Shown here: positions 1 to 11,243 of the stretch, one piece after another
How the letters are laid out: each line of letters starts with the position of its first letter
How positions within the stretch are numbered: the stretch's first letter is position 1
Assembly (NCBI GenBank): GCA_902805475.1
Contig: CADCSX010000008.1
Span: forward strand, 1,984,001-2,048,000
DNA: 64,000 nt
From: Entonaema liquescens
Taxonomy: Eukaryota; Ascomycota; Sordariomycetes; Xylariales; Xylariaceae
Direction of reading: 5' to 3'
The notes under the pieces: model-generated
What the model was told of the DNA's origin: nothing
Seen by the model: the letters and a program-made list of their open reading frames with translations, nothing else
The model's database searches: none
Program-made: the position numbers and the translations under genes

Positions 1-969
1 TTTTAACTCGTTCCAGAAGGTAGAAATTATGTCTGTAGAATTAATGTTCATAGAGCTCCACTCTCCAAGACTGAGGAGAAACACCGATAACCCTTTAAGG
101 GTTTAGCACGTTTAGTTAGCACGTTTAACACTATTCCATTCCCAACCATATCTAACCATACCTAACATTGGAGATCCCGAGAACCCCTATCAAAGCTCCA
201 TTTAAGTATCATCCGGTCTATTACCCCAGAGCTTTTGCCCAGTACTACACCACGGGCTCCAAAAGGGCACCGAGGAATACCAAGGGCAGCAGGTACCAAG
301 CCGCTTGTAAAAGCCGCTGCAGGCAACGTGCTTACGCTTGTGCTTGTACCTAATGGTTTCTATTGGATTGGTTGGATAACCTGTTTAATACCTGTTATAC
401 CTCACGGGATAGAGAGAGCCTTGGGGAAGAAGAAGAAGAAGAAGAAGAAGAACAAGAAGAGCTCGGGTCCTGGGCTCCTCGGTTCTTGAACCTGGTTGTG
501 AACAGACCAGCCACCTGCACTTACTGCACTTACTGCACTTGCTGCACTGCTGCACCGGCTACACCATACAACGGGATTCGCAGTATTTCCCATTTCTCCA
601 CCCCCTTGGTTCTTGGCTCTTGGCTCTTGGCTCAGAGGCTTACCACCTAATTGAATGTTTCGCGCCTCCACCTTCGTTGCGCTCTCTCCATCGTAGATCA
701 CAGTACACACTATTCTAACATCCTAACATCTTAACATCCTTAACATCCTTAACCGCAGCAATTTCTACTAGGTCGCTAATACACTTTTTTACTCATTAAT
801 ATTGCGATCAACTCCACTTTGTTCCGCGACGGTGAATGTTAGCCCTCGTGCCCTCCCACTTTTAACGCCGTCCGAGTCGGTAAATCAAAGGTCTACGTCA
901 GCCTCAACATAAGCACGAGCGTAAGCATAACCTCCGGCCGCGTTAGGGTGTTTAGCCCTTAACGATGCG
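1..969. other. Non-coding leader region rich in short tandem repeats
   Basis: No convincing gene is seen. The stretch carries several short tandem arrays: a 9-nt TGCACTTAC-type array at about 515-555, a GAA/AAG triplet run at about 425-462, TTGGCTC repeats at about 606-637, and a CTAACATC/TTAACATCC array at about 712-755. It lies directly upstream of the Ndt80-family gene starting at 970, so it probably contains that gene's promoter and 5' leader. Open frames here are products of the repeats. Confidence 0.6.
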
Positions 970-2767
970 ATGGCAACTTTCAACTCCATGCCGGCGCTGC
1001 AGTCAGGCGCCAGCCCAGGAGACGCCGCCATGGGATTAAATGCTATGTCGGGATCCGGTCTAGGCATCGAGACTTTCGAACCTGATCTTAACTTTGATGA
1101 GTCGATGCTGTAAGTCAAAAGCCTCGCGGTGCAATCTCACCGCTGCCGCGATGACAATGTTTCGTACGGGCAGTGGTGGTTATAAATGCGGCATATAAGT
1201 AATTCGTGTAAGTAACAGTGCTGAGATTCAAGTAACTAGTGAAAACGTCAATGGCAATTTACCTCCTTTACCCTTTACTCCCTCTTACGACTTCGAAACC
1301 TTCTCTACGACGTTCGAAGATCCATTCAATTACACAAAACCATACGAGGCTGCGCCGCATACCGAAGAATTCCATGACGAAGGCTCCTCTCCGCAGCAGC
1401 CAGACGACAAGCTGCTTAGCTTCTCCGCGACGGCCGCGAAAGCCACCCCCTTAGATGATGCATTAGGCGCATATTCCGAAGTTTCCATGTCGGCGGAGCT
1501 ATATGGCATGTTTTTTGTTGCCGAAGACGTATTCGGCGGCGAGTCGAGCGGTCGGCCACTAGAGTTGACGTGTTATAGAAGGAATTTATGGCAATGTTCT
1601 GGACAGGTAACTATGCCGCGCCACTGCACGCAGGTCGTAAACGAACAAGGCCGTGCTATACCTATTATAGAATTCTTTGCTTCGATATCTGCCAAGGAGA
1701 GCATCGAGGGCAAGTCCACCGAAATTATTTCCATCCCCTGGAAAAGTAGCAATCCTGCGCTGGGCGAAGGGCAAGAAACCAAAGTGGCTAGCGCTCCCCC
1801 GAAAATCGCTCTCGACCTTACCGGCGGCCAGGAAGTTGACGGTCATCGAGTCAGCATACCGGTGTCCTGGAAGCGGTTACAATTCAAGAGCGCAACGGCA
1901 AACAATGGCCGTCGGAAAGGACTACAACAGCATTACGTGGTGCAGATTAGCCTACTGGGGAAGATGAAGACAGGCGGCGAACTTATGAAGATTGCAGAAA
2001 TCCAAAGTGGTCCGGTTATTGTGCGAGGGCGTAGCCCACGAAACTTTGATAGCAGAAAGGATGTACCTCTCACCGGCGACAAGAAGGCGCCCAGCAATGG
2101 GGACCGAGCTCGAACTCATAGTGACGCAAGTACAGCATCAAATTTGAAGATAGAGCGGACGGACTCTACACATGGGCTACCCAACTATTCGTCGTCATCA
2201 CTAGGTAATGCGACGCCCACACCACCGGCTTGGGGAACCCCTTCTACACCGGCATATGGCGGGCAAGCCAATTCCCAGGCACACCCAGCTAAGAAGATAG
2301 CACTCTCTCCAAACATAAACCGGCCCCCCGTTCCGGCATGGAGTAAGGATTCAGGGAAGATGCATGCACTAGGTCACCATACGAAAAACAATCCGCCAGC
2401 TCCGTCCGTACCAATCAATTTATCTCTATCTGAGGATGAACGGAGCCCGAATAATCGCTCTACCACAGACTCGCTCACCAGCCCGAAGCTACACCGTACG
2501 TCCACAAGCCATGCTGCCGGTAGCCCGATAGAGGAAGAGGAAGAATTATATGAGTATTTCCCGCTAAGCGTTGACGATTGGTAAATCCCACATCCCATAC
2601 CATCCCCCCCCCTCTCTTTACGATGATAAATCCTAACAGTTTTATACAGGACACCTCTAGTGGACACCGTTTATCGACCTCACATCGTTCACCACATCGC
2701 AGTGCCCCAAGAAATCAAGGCGCAACAGATCAGGAACAAGTCTAAAAGATATTTCTCGGCAGAATAA
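970..2767 (+). CDS. ron1: NDT80/PhoG-family transcription factor, RON1-like regulator of GlcNAc catabolism
   Basis: Predicted exons are 970-1109, 1219-2580 and 2650-2767, giving 539 residues; all phases agree. The Ndt80/PhoG DNA-binding domain spans about residues 130-325. It shows the conserved CYRRNLWQCSG strand, the WKRLQF...ATANNGRRK segment and the GPVIVRGRSPRNF segment typical of VIB-1/XprG/Ndt80 proteins. A Ser/Pro-rich low-complexity linker follows, then a conserved C-terminal tail with YRPHIVHH and KRYF. The ATG at 970 is the first in frame after upstream stops at 910-930. The family binds MSE-like sites. In filamentous ascomycetes one Ndt80-like member, RON1, is encoded in and controls the GlcNAc catabolic cluster. 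The RON1 assignment rests on the adjacent kinase and deaminase genes; by domain alone it could be another Ndt80 paralogue. Confidence 0.85.
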
Positions 2768-3818
2768 CCAAAAAGAATATTTACCGCCTCCTTGAGCAGG
2801 AACGTACACGGATAACAAAAAAAGGGATTTTACATGGCGAACAACAGTTTGGAGTGAGCAATAGCATTCTAATCGGAATAACCAAGCGAAGCGCTCTGAC
2901 GATTACGGCATGACGCATCTGGGCGTTTTTGGTTTTTTTTTTGAGGGGATCATCTGTATTATGAGCGTATATTCGTTCCAAAAATACCATGCTTCAATAC
3001 ATGTATGTAGTATAGCGGGGACTACCGGGAGTCATCGTGTTTTTATTAACTACCCTCTTTGGATGTCTAAGGCATATACTCCGCCCAGCATCTGAAAATT
3101 AACTTCAAAAATATACCCCCTTTTATGACGTACTTATCAGACGCTTAGCTTGCTTATAGATTCGTGTGGGGGGTTATAAGACAGGTCTTAGTTGCTATAT
3201 CATGGAAGCATGGCATAAAACTGGTTAAGCCCTAATGGGCCTCGACTATATATACATGTGGACTGTGCTAAAGGGGTATAGATTTAGTTCTTTTGATTCT
3301 TCTATAGAAAGGTTTTTTAATCTTGCAATATACCTATTTAACCCTACTGCGACTTCTTGTTTTGATATACTTGTGTTTGTTAGCCTCTTCAAATGGCTAC
3401 CTGTTAGTCGTATATCATAACTAATATACATTCGGCCTATACACATCAGGATTTGTTTGCAGCGATGGTATCTTCTTAATTATGCTATGTAGCCGTAAAC
3501 GCCATCTAATATATATCCGTCTCAAAAGCTCCCTTGCTCATTTCACTTGCTCGCTCGCTGACGAAAACCCAAAACACCTCATGCCCGCTTGTTCCCCTTA
3601 TGTATTCAAGCATTTCATACTTCCCCCCTCCCCCTTCTCGTTGCTTCCCCCGGGCAGAATGCATGGAATAGATAGGTATTTTCGGAGGAAATAGAATAGG
3701 AGGCGGGGAAAAAAAAAGGTTCATATAGATGCAATATTTACAAGATAGATGATGGATGACTTTGGTATTACCACTTAAAAAGGGTTTTTTTTTTATTAAA
3801 AAAAAAACCAGGGAGGTA
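2768..3818. other. Spacer between convergent genes
   Basis: This A/T-rich 3' region separates the convergent Ndt80-family gene and hexokinase-family gene. I see no gene. It ends in a T10-ATT-A10 inverted repeat (3785-3807) that sits 11 nt beyond the hexokinase stop codon. Confidence 0.6.
3785..3807. terminator. A/T inverted repeat, possible shared 3'-end element
   Basis: A run of ten T, a 3-nt spacer and ten A form a perfect hairpin-capable palindrome immediately after the hexokinase-family stop codon and between convergent genes. A role in 3'-end formation is inference; homopolymer lengths in this assembly may be inexact. Confidence 0.3.
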
Positions 3819-5565
3819 TTACGCTTCGACGGCAGTGGCGCAGGCGAGCGCGACCGCGGCGCCGATGATGGAGCTCTCCACCGTGGGGACCAGGTCGATC
3901 GACCCGAGGTGCTCGCTGTGGGCGACGAGGTCGTCGATGTACTGCTGGCACGTGGCGCGGTACTCGGGGTAGTGCTCGATGACGGAGCCGTTGAAGGCCA
4001 CCTTGGTGCTGACCTCGACCTCCTTGACCTCCTCGTCGACGGAAGGCGAGGGCAGCAGGGCCACGGCGCTGTCGTTCGAGGGCGCGGGCGCCGGCTTGGC
4101 GGCCAGCTCGGCCTCCGTCTCGTGGCGCAGCTCCCACAGCGAGAACACGGACGCGGCGAGCAGGGCGGCGGAGCGACGGGATATGTATGTTGCGAGGGTG
4201 CGGATGGCGGCTATGTCGGAGAGGGTGGGCGGTGTGGCGCAGGGGTGGTGGGTTGTGAATTGTGATGTGGCCTTTTCGAGGGTGGGAGATGTATCGCTGA
4301 GTTAGATGCGTTAGTTTGACTTCTCACGTTCGAATGAGATCAGAGACATGGGGACTTACTCCTCGATCCTTGACAGCAGTTCCGTGTCTAGAGAGTAGGG
4401 CTTCTCCAAGGATGGCGGTAGTTGGCCGCCTAGCAGTCCGACGGTTTCGACGGCCTCGACTATAGCGAGCCGACAGATTTCTCCGAGGTAGTAGCCGCTG
4501 AGCAAGTGCTCGAGCGGTTGGAATTCGGGCCGCGGGTGAGCGGCGCTCAGGAGTTCATCCCACCGTGTTAAGGGCAAGATATCCTTCCCGAACATTCCTA
4601 GTTCCGTGTTTACGATAACATGGCTTGCCGACTCGAACCAGCTGTCCGGGCGCTTGCCGTATTTGGAACGGCTGAACGCCGACACCGGTAGGTGGACTGC
4701 GATGTTAGTGCCCGTGCCGAGGATCAGGCCGAACCGCGTCGAAGCATGGACGTAGGCTTGAGATAATAATGTTGCTGTGCTGTCGTTCACGATCGCTTCG
4801 AGTTGAATATTGAGGCCGTGCTTCTTGCAGGCGAATTTGATGATCTCGCCTAAGTCTTGGCCGAGCAAGCCACTGGTAGCTAAGAAACCTTTACCCATGC
4901 CAAGCAAAAGGCCGCCGCCCATAGATACTTGTCTTATTGGTGGTATTGTTAGCACTAGTATATATCGACGCTCGACAAGGCGATACTCACTCTACGGGGA
5001 AACTCCAGGCAAGGCCCATTGGTATTACGTCTTGATCATGTGAGATGTCTTTTTGGATGACCTCGTAGATCCGAGCCGCCATCCAGTCGAAGAAACTCAT
5101 TCCCTCGAGCTTCTTGACTTCCGGCGTAATCTTGAAGCTAACCATTCGGACGATTTCACTTTCCCTCCCGGTTGTTTCACGACCCCTTAGTTCCACCAGC
5201 GCAACCCTCAATGTTGATCCTCCGACGTCGAGGGCCAGATATTGACCTTGCTCTTTCCCGGTGGGGAGCAGATGGTTGAACGACGGGAGCATGCATTCTG
5301 CATGGGTATGCAACCGCTCCCGAAACTGACGCTTGAGATCTGACGAATATCTCCTCAGCCCGTCTCCATTGACGGGACCTAGAAAGAGCTTTTCTGCTTC
5401 CTCTAAGAATTGCTCGAGGGTCTTGGACGGGTATATCTTTCCGTCGACGCGGTGACCCTTCAAAGCCTGGGGGCTGATCCAAAACGCAAGGAGGGCCTGT
5501 AAGAAGGACCTCCCGCGCAGAAACGACTTGAGAGCCGCTAGTAGCGATTTTTTCAACGTAGTCAT
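3819..5565 (-). CDS. hxk3: Hexokinase-family sugar kinase, GlcNAc kinase type (HXK3-like)
   Basis: Minus-strand exons are 5565-4991, 4932-4360 and 4296-3819; phases agree and give 541 residues. Hexokinase landmarks occur in order. The phosphate-1 loop is LALDVGGSTLRV (109-121). The sugar-binding segment includes GLAWSFPVEQ (from about 184) and GMGKGF (203-208). IVNDSTATL carries the catalytic Asp242, LGTGTN lies at 263-268, and NTELGMFG and EHLLSGYYLGEI follow. The last exon holds the adenosine-site segment VAFNGSV...YPEY. Several positions differ from glucose hexokinases (SMGGGLLLGMGKGF, for example), as in the fungal HXK3/Candida HXK1 GlcNAc-kinase branch. Predicted role: ATP-dependent phosphorylation of GlcNAc to GlcNAc-6-phosphate in the cytosol. 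Its neighbours are an Ndt80-type regulator and a GlcN-6-P deaminase, which strongly supports this over a glucokinase or regulatory hexokinase. An upstream in-frame ATG at 5586 is a less likely start. Confidence 0.88.
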
Positions 5566-8136
5566 TGCAGAAGTGAGTGGCTGCATGACAACGTACGGGT
5601 GTAGGGGTCTAGTTGGGGATAGATATAAGTCATGAAGGTAACATGGGCGGACTTGGTGAGAGGGCAAAAAAAAAAAAAGAGAAAGGCAGCTGATATCCAA
5701 AGACGAGATGTCGGTCTCGCCTTCAAGCAGCATTCGTCATGTTCCAGCGGAAACAGGCAATTAGAAACAAGAGTGAAATGTTTCCTTAGGGCCGCGTCAG
5801 GGCTCGTATAGGCGGGAAAAGGCTAGAGCGGCAGAAATGAAACCTGCCGGTCAAATTCGAAGTTAACGAGGTGACCCCGTTGGTTGGATCCAGTAATGTA
5901 CGATCCCAGGAGAAAGTAAAGAAATAAAGAGCCAAGACGCCGGGTTTGAGAGTACGAATTGGGGGAGAGTTTCTGGTAAGACCCAATGGGTTACAGCACG
6001 AACGAACGGGTATGATAGTAGCGAATGGCAAGCTAAAAACCTTAAGAGAGATTGATACGAGGAAATAATGGTTGCGCTCGAGGAATCAAGTATGTAGTAT
6101 GTCGAGATAGACACACGAAGTGAGCTAAGAGGCCTCAACCTTAAAACACACACCCCCCCCTGACTGAACGTAGCTATGGTATGCTTGTAAAGAGAGAGAG
6201 TCCCAGGGTCCTGCTACCACCCCCAACACAAAAAGGAAGAATGATACAACACCAACATAAACATGGGGACGATAATAGTAGTAGGACGCCCCGGCGATAT
6301 GGGATAGGGCGGGACGGGATGCTAGGAAAGTGGACCGCAGAACAGATCCAGCGCCACCGTGTCCTAGACTGGGCAGGTGACTTTGAGATGCTGGTGATAT
6401 TTGATGATCTTGGGTGATATTGCGGGTTACTTCTGCTTGCCTAGCTCGGTCGTACTCACGTAGCAGCTATAATACTAGTCGAGGCAACGAGCGCGCACAT
6501 ACATACATACTACGTACATAACAAATGTAGATAGGAAAATGGCTGGTTGCTGGGTGCTGGGTGCTGGGCTGATGTGGATTTTTTCCCTTCTTCTTTTTTC
6601 GTTTGATAGGTAACAACGAGCAAACGATAGTGAGAGAGTAAAGTAGGATGCTTCAGCGCAGAATGGAATAGGACCAGGGTCCAGGCTCGAACAGCGCAAC
6701 CAATGACCAATGGACTGAGGAGATCAGGAAGGACAGGGAGGAGAACGATACAGAGGAAGAGGAGGAGGAACCATAACGGTACACATTGTCTCACCTTGGT
6801 TGTGGTTGTTGTGCATATCTGCCATTCTGGGTCAATGTTTCTAGATGTAACGTTGTAGGCTCTAGAATTCTGTCGTGAACTTTCCTAACCTTCCAGGTCC
6901 AAGTTCCTAATTAGTTAGTTAAGTGATCCATATTTAAAGGAGCAAGGATCGCTTTCCCATGCACGAGCCACATGGCGCTTGCATGATACCGAGCCGTCCT
7001 TAGCAAAGAAGGCCTTAGCATTTTTACTATGTACAAGTTCCTGAAGCCCACCTACACAGTTTCTATATCTCATACATGTAGTAGGTCAGTATAAACTCAT
7101 AAGCCACACCCGTGGCTTCGAAGAGGGATGGATGTCTAATGGCCTTACCCTTTACAGGGATTTCACATATTCCTCGAGCGAATCACGCATATTCGTCTCC
7201 TGAATTTCATCTATTTTTTTCAATTCCTTTAAACTTAGCCGAGAATGCCCTGGGAAGAGATTAATTTGTGCTCCCGGTAGTGCTCTGCTTGGCCAGGTCG
7301 GATGTTTTGATTTTCCCTATTCTAGCTCTGCGGCTCTCATAGAAAAAGGTATTAAAAATAAAGGACAATCCAATGTTATGCATCCATACATAGGTGGTAG
7401 TTACATAGTATCCATCATCCATTCGATGATGTTGATCCAAGGCTGAGAAGAACGAATAGCAAACAGTCCCTGGCTTGGCTTTGAGGCCCCCACTACCCCG
7501 ACGCGGGAAGATGATGTCGAAATTGCATTAGCTCAGGTGTCAGAGGCTCGTCGAAGTAAAAAAGGCTTCCTCTTTGGTAACTGTTCGGCTTACCAGCATT
7601 ATCATGCTTTCTTACAATACCCCCTTTTGCGATCACTATGCGAAGCCGAGATCTCCGGGGAGGAGTAGGCCATCATGTAATGTCTTGTCTATCAAATGAG
7701 ATATCAACGTTATGGTTGGCCAGGGCTCACGATTCACAGTGTCCGAAGCAACCAACCAGATTGTCCGAAGCACCACATGACCTAAAACAGTTGATGGACA
7801 GGTTACTACAACGTTCAACGAGCCTCCCTAGTCGCAACTGCAACTCGCTATCGTCACGGTGGAGAAAGGGCCAATCCGGGCCAACGTTCCATCACCGACC
7901 GTAGGGTCCGATGCTATCCCGCTGAGGTCTTTCCCATCGTGGGCCTTTGCCACTATGAGGCTGTTACTCATAATGAATGTAAAACCTGTATTCCTCAAGG
8001 CTTTTATCGTAGTCTCTTTTCTATTTCTCTAGAAAGGTTTGCAAAAACTACGACTACATTCTACCACTCCAATATCAGCTCTTACTAGAGATCATCTTAT
8101 CTATAATCTAAACTTTCGTCTTCAATATCTCTCAAA
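5566..8136. promoter_or_regulatory. Divergent intergenic region between hxk3 and dam1
   Basis: This 2.57-kb spacer has no supportable gene. It separates the divergently transcribed kinase and deaminase genes and so contains both promoters. Ndt80-type CRCAAAW cores are visible at 6227-6233 (plus strand) and 7264-7270 (minus strand), but about one such match is expected by chance in a region this size, so they are not evidence of regulation. Poly-A tracts occur near 5667 and short simple repeats near 6500. A deacetylase gene (DAC1), which completes the pathway, is absent here. Confidence 0.5.
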
Positions 8137-9377
8137 ATGAGGCTTATTATCCGCGACGATTCGGACACTGCCAGCTACTATGTAGCTAATTATATTATGA
8201 ACAGAATCCGACACTTCAACCCTACCCCTTCACATCCCTTCGTGCTCGGCCTACCTACCGGCTCGAGTCCTCTTGGTGTTTACAAGATATTAGTGGAGCA
8301 GTATAAAGCCGGAAACGTAAGTGCTCGCGAACTGGAAGCATTTAGATAAGGGCTGACGGCAGGCTTGTAGATATCATTCGAAAATGTTGTTACTTTCAAC
8401 ATGGTACGAAATAACTCCATCTACTTCTAGAGTATTTAATTTGCTAAATGTCCTCTAAATAGGACGAGTACGTCGGTATCCCTCGGGATCATCCAGAGAG
8501 CTACCACTCGTTCATGTGGAAGCACTTCTTCTCTCACGTCAACGTGAACCCCAACAACGTCCACATCCTCAACGGCAACGCGCCAAATCTCGAGGCAGAA
8601 TGCGTCGAGTACGAAGCCAAGATCAAGCGTGCCGGAGGTATTGACTTATTCTTGGGTGGAATCGGGGAAGATGGCCATATTGCCTTCAACGAACCCGGCT
8701 CTAGTTTAGCCTCGAGAACCCGTGTCAAGACACTAGCCTATGATACCATTCTCGCCAACTCCCGCTTCTTCGGTAATGACATCGAGAAGGTTCCTAAGAT
8801 GGCATTGACAGTCGGTGTCCAGACTGTTCTCGAGGCCCGAGAAGTCGTCGTTATTATCCTCGGCGCTCGCAAAGCCCTTGCTCTGCAAAAATGCATCGAG
8901 CAGGGTGTCAACCATATGTGGACTCTTTCGAGTCTTCAACTGCATCCCCACCCCATGATAGTATGTGATGAGGATGCCACATTAGAACTTCAGGTTAAGA
9001 CAGTCAAGGTAAGCATATCCTCAAGATTAAGTTCCAAGCCCGCTAGCTAAGCGCCGCCACAGTACTTTAAGAGTATCGAGCAAGTCGCAAGACAACAAGG
9101 CTTCGAGCAGATTCTACCCTCAAGCATTCGGACGGGACCGGGACCCGTTCCCAAGACTGTAATTGAAGAGGTCCAGTCCCCCACCATTCTTGCGCCTCAG
9201 CCCATGACATCTCGTCTTCTACTTGCAACACCGGCTTCCGAGTACCCTATCCGGTCCGTTTCTCCGGATCTCGTGCCGGACCGAATGGCGGATCGCGTCG
9301 GAATACCAGATATTTCGAGGAGATTAACGCCCCAACCCGAGCGCCAGCAACAGCGGGTAGCTAGCGTTGGAGCGTAA
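8137..9377 (+). CDS. dam1: Glucosamine-6-phosphate deaminase/isomerase
   Basis: Exons 8137-8316, 8371-8403 (33-nt microexon), 8463-9008 and 9063-9377 give 357 residues with consistent phases. The protein converts glucosamine-6-phosphate to fructose-6-phosphate plus ammonium. The NagB/GNPDA fold is continuous: GLPTGSSPLG near residue 40 (phosphate loop), FNMDEYVG with Asp72, and GIGEDGHIAFNEPGSS with Asp141, His143 and Glu148. These residues carry the same numbers as the catalytic residues of E. coli NagB. The microexon encodes residues 61-71, ending just before Asp72. The C-terminus extends about 90 residues beyond bacterial and animal enzymes and is Pro/Arg-rich. The gene is divergent from the GlcNAc kinase. 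The symbol follows the fungal cluster name; Candida NAG1 is the equivalent. Confidence 0.95.
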
Positions 9378-11243
9378 GTTTTTAGCAGGTTTGGGTAGAA
9401 AGGTAAATGTGTAAAGGTATCGGAACTGTATTGCTTTTGGGCTTAAATGAATGGCTCTTCTCGCGGAAATTGTACCCATTGGATTGGGATAAATTGAGGA
9501 GCTTCACTAGAGAATTAACAACAACAACAACAACAACAAATGCGACGTAAAAAGAGGCTAGACTACTTACCAGATATAACCATGTAGATTGAGTTCCATC
9601 CAACTCGTTACGATGGTGCTTTTTATACTTGCCTTTTCGGTAGTTATTTAGAGCATGAGACTCAAATATGTATATAGTATACGTTGTTATAGACGTTAGA
9701 TACCCGAATAAATATATTTATTATGCATCAGCTTTATAAGTGTATATTCATTGTCTTTGTTGTTTTTTATATTGCCTACATTCAGGGTTGTTAGTAACTA
9801 TTATGATTCTACTCGCAACACTTACACACCTTTCCATCGGCAGTCTAGTAGAACCTATAGGCGATTGTAATTAATAATTACACCCAAAGCAGGTATTGAT
9901 AGTATTTATGTGTCTCATAATGTCATTCAGCAACGAGTCACCAGACAGGTTGATAGGTTTGCGCGACTCGTCACACCCGATAAAAAGGGGGCGTAGATCT
10001 CCCGTAGCCCCCGCCCAACTACGATGCGAAAAATGTCCCCATGTTTGGGGTAGAGTTATAGATAAGCTTTGCGGGGATTCTATCTTCTTCATGGGGTTTT
10101 TCTTCAAGGGTGTGGTAGAAGAATGTAGTACGACATAGTACACAAGAAACCATTGAAAGTGGCGCGCCTCTAAGAGCTTCCTCTTTCGAGACCGCCAATG
10201 GTAAGTTACCTTCAAAGTATAAGCCACCCCAACAAGAAAATCCTTGCGGCAAAGCCTTATGTAAAATCTGCATCTAATTTCCAATTTCCGATTTCCAATT
10301 TTATGATTATTCTAATCATTGGAAAATACAGGATTTGTTTCTGGCGTGGCTGAGATTAGGATAAATGAGAGCTGACATGGCACTCCGCTTAGTTTGTCCA
10401 ATAAGTGGCCGTTAAGACGAGGGGACCTGCAGATGCAATTATTTACTTTCAGATTTCTTCCGGGTTTAGATCAGATCACCATTGGACAGGGAAACAAACG
10501 AGGGGGGGGGATCTCCAAGCGTTTGCCAACAGGTGACTATGAGATATGTCATAGGTAGGTGGTTGGTCTAGATACATATGTAACTTGTTTATACTGGTAC
10601 CTGGTTTAATCCCCCGCATTCCATCTAATGACCTGTTTTTATATCCTCTCAGTCTAACAATATACCTAACGTATAAGATATTCACTTCCCAAGGAGGCTT
10701 AGAGACTATTACTGAGATAACCCCGATCCAATCGCATGCTCTACCATACCTAACAAACACCTGGGGCGCATGTGATGTTGTGTGTCCCTGCAAAGGTGTC
10801 CCATTACCTTCGAGTTCAGCTCATGATGTCACACACCGCACTTGGTTATACACACATACCTAATGCTAGTATGGCGCTCACCTGCTCCGGCATATACGGC
10901 AGCCGGATGCAGATGCAGGGCCCATTACAAGGTTTCCATTGGGAAGTTGTCCAGCCTGGTTGAACCTGGATGAACCTGGTTGGTCCATCTCTAGGTCTGT
11001 CTTCTTGTTTGCACGCATACCTACGTACTTATCGCTGTCGACGTTGCATCCTAGACGGGGGAACCAACCGAGGCTAGACATGTTTCTGAAAGCTGTCTCG
11101 TGTCTCTTTCCTACTTGGTCGAGGAATAAAAGCAACGGCATCGGCAACAACGAGATAGGAGAAGAGTTGCGAGCTTGAACTCTGCAGCTCGTAAATAGGA
11201 GCGGTCGGCTATAGAAGCAGCCCGGGCATCCAAATTCGCAATC
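9378..11243. other. Intergenic region
   Basis: No gene is recognised. The region contains a CAA triplet repeat at about 9517-9540 and A/T-rich sequence. The right part should hold the promoter of the ceramidase gene. Confidence 0.55.

Noticed and set aside
402..710. Open frames around 200-700 on both strands
   Set aside because: Their residues simply translate GAA, TGCACT and TTGGCTC repeats.
3756..4305. Long frames opposite the last hexokinase exon
   Set aside because: They are shadows created by high GC at third positions of the real exon, which shows hexokinase motifs.
6227..7270. Two Ndt80-like CRCAAAW cores in the hxk3-dam1 spacer
   Set aside because: About one match is expected by chance on two strands of 2.5 kb, and neither has a full consensus flank.
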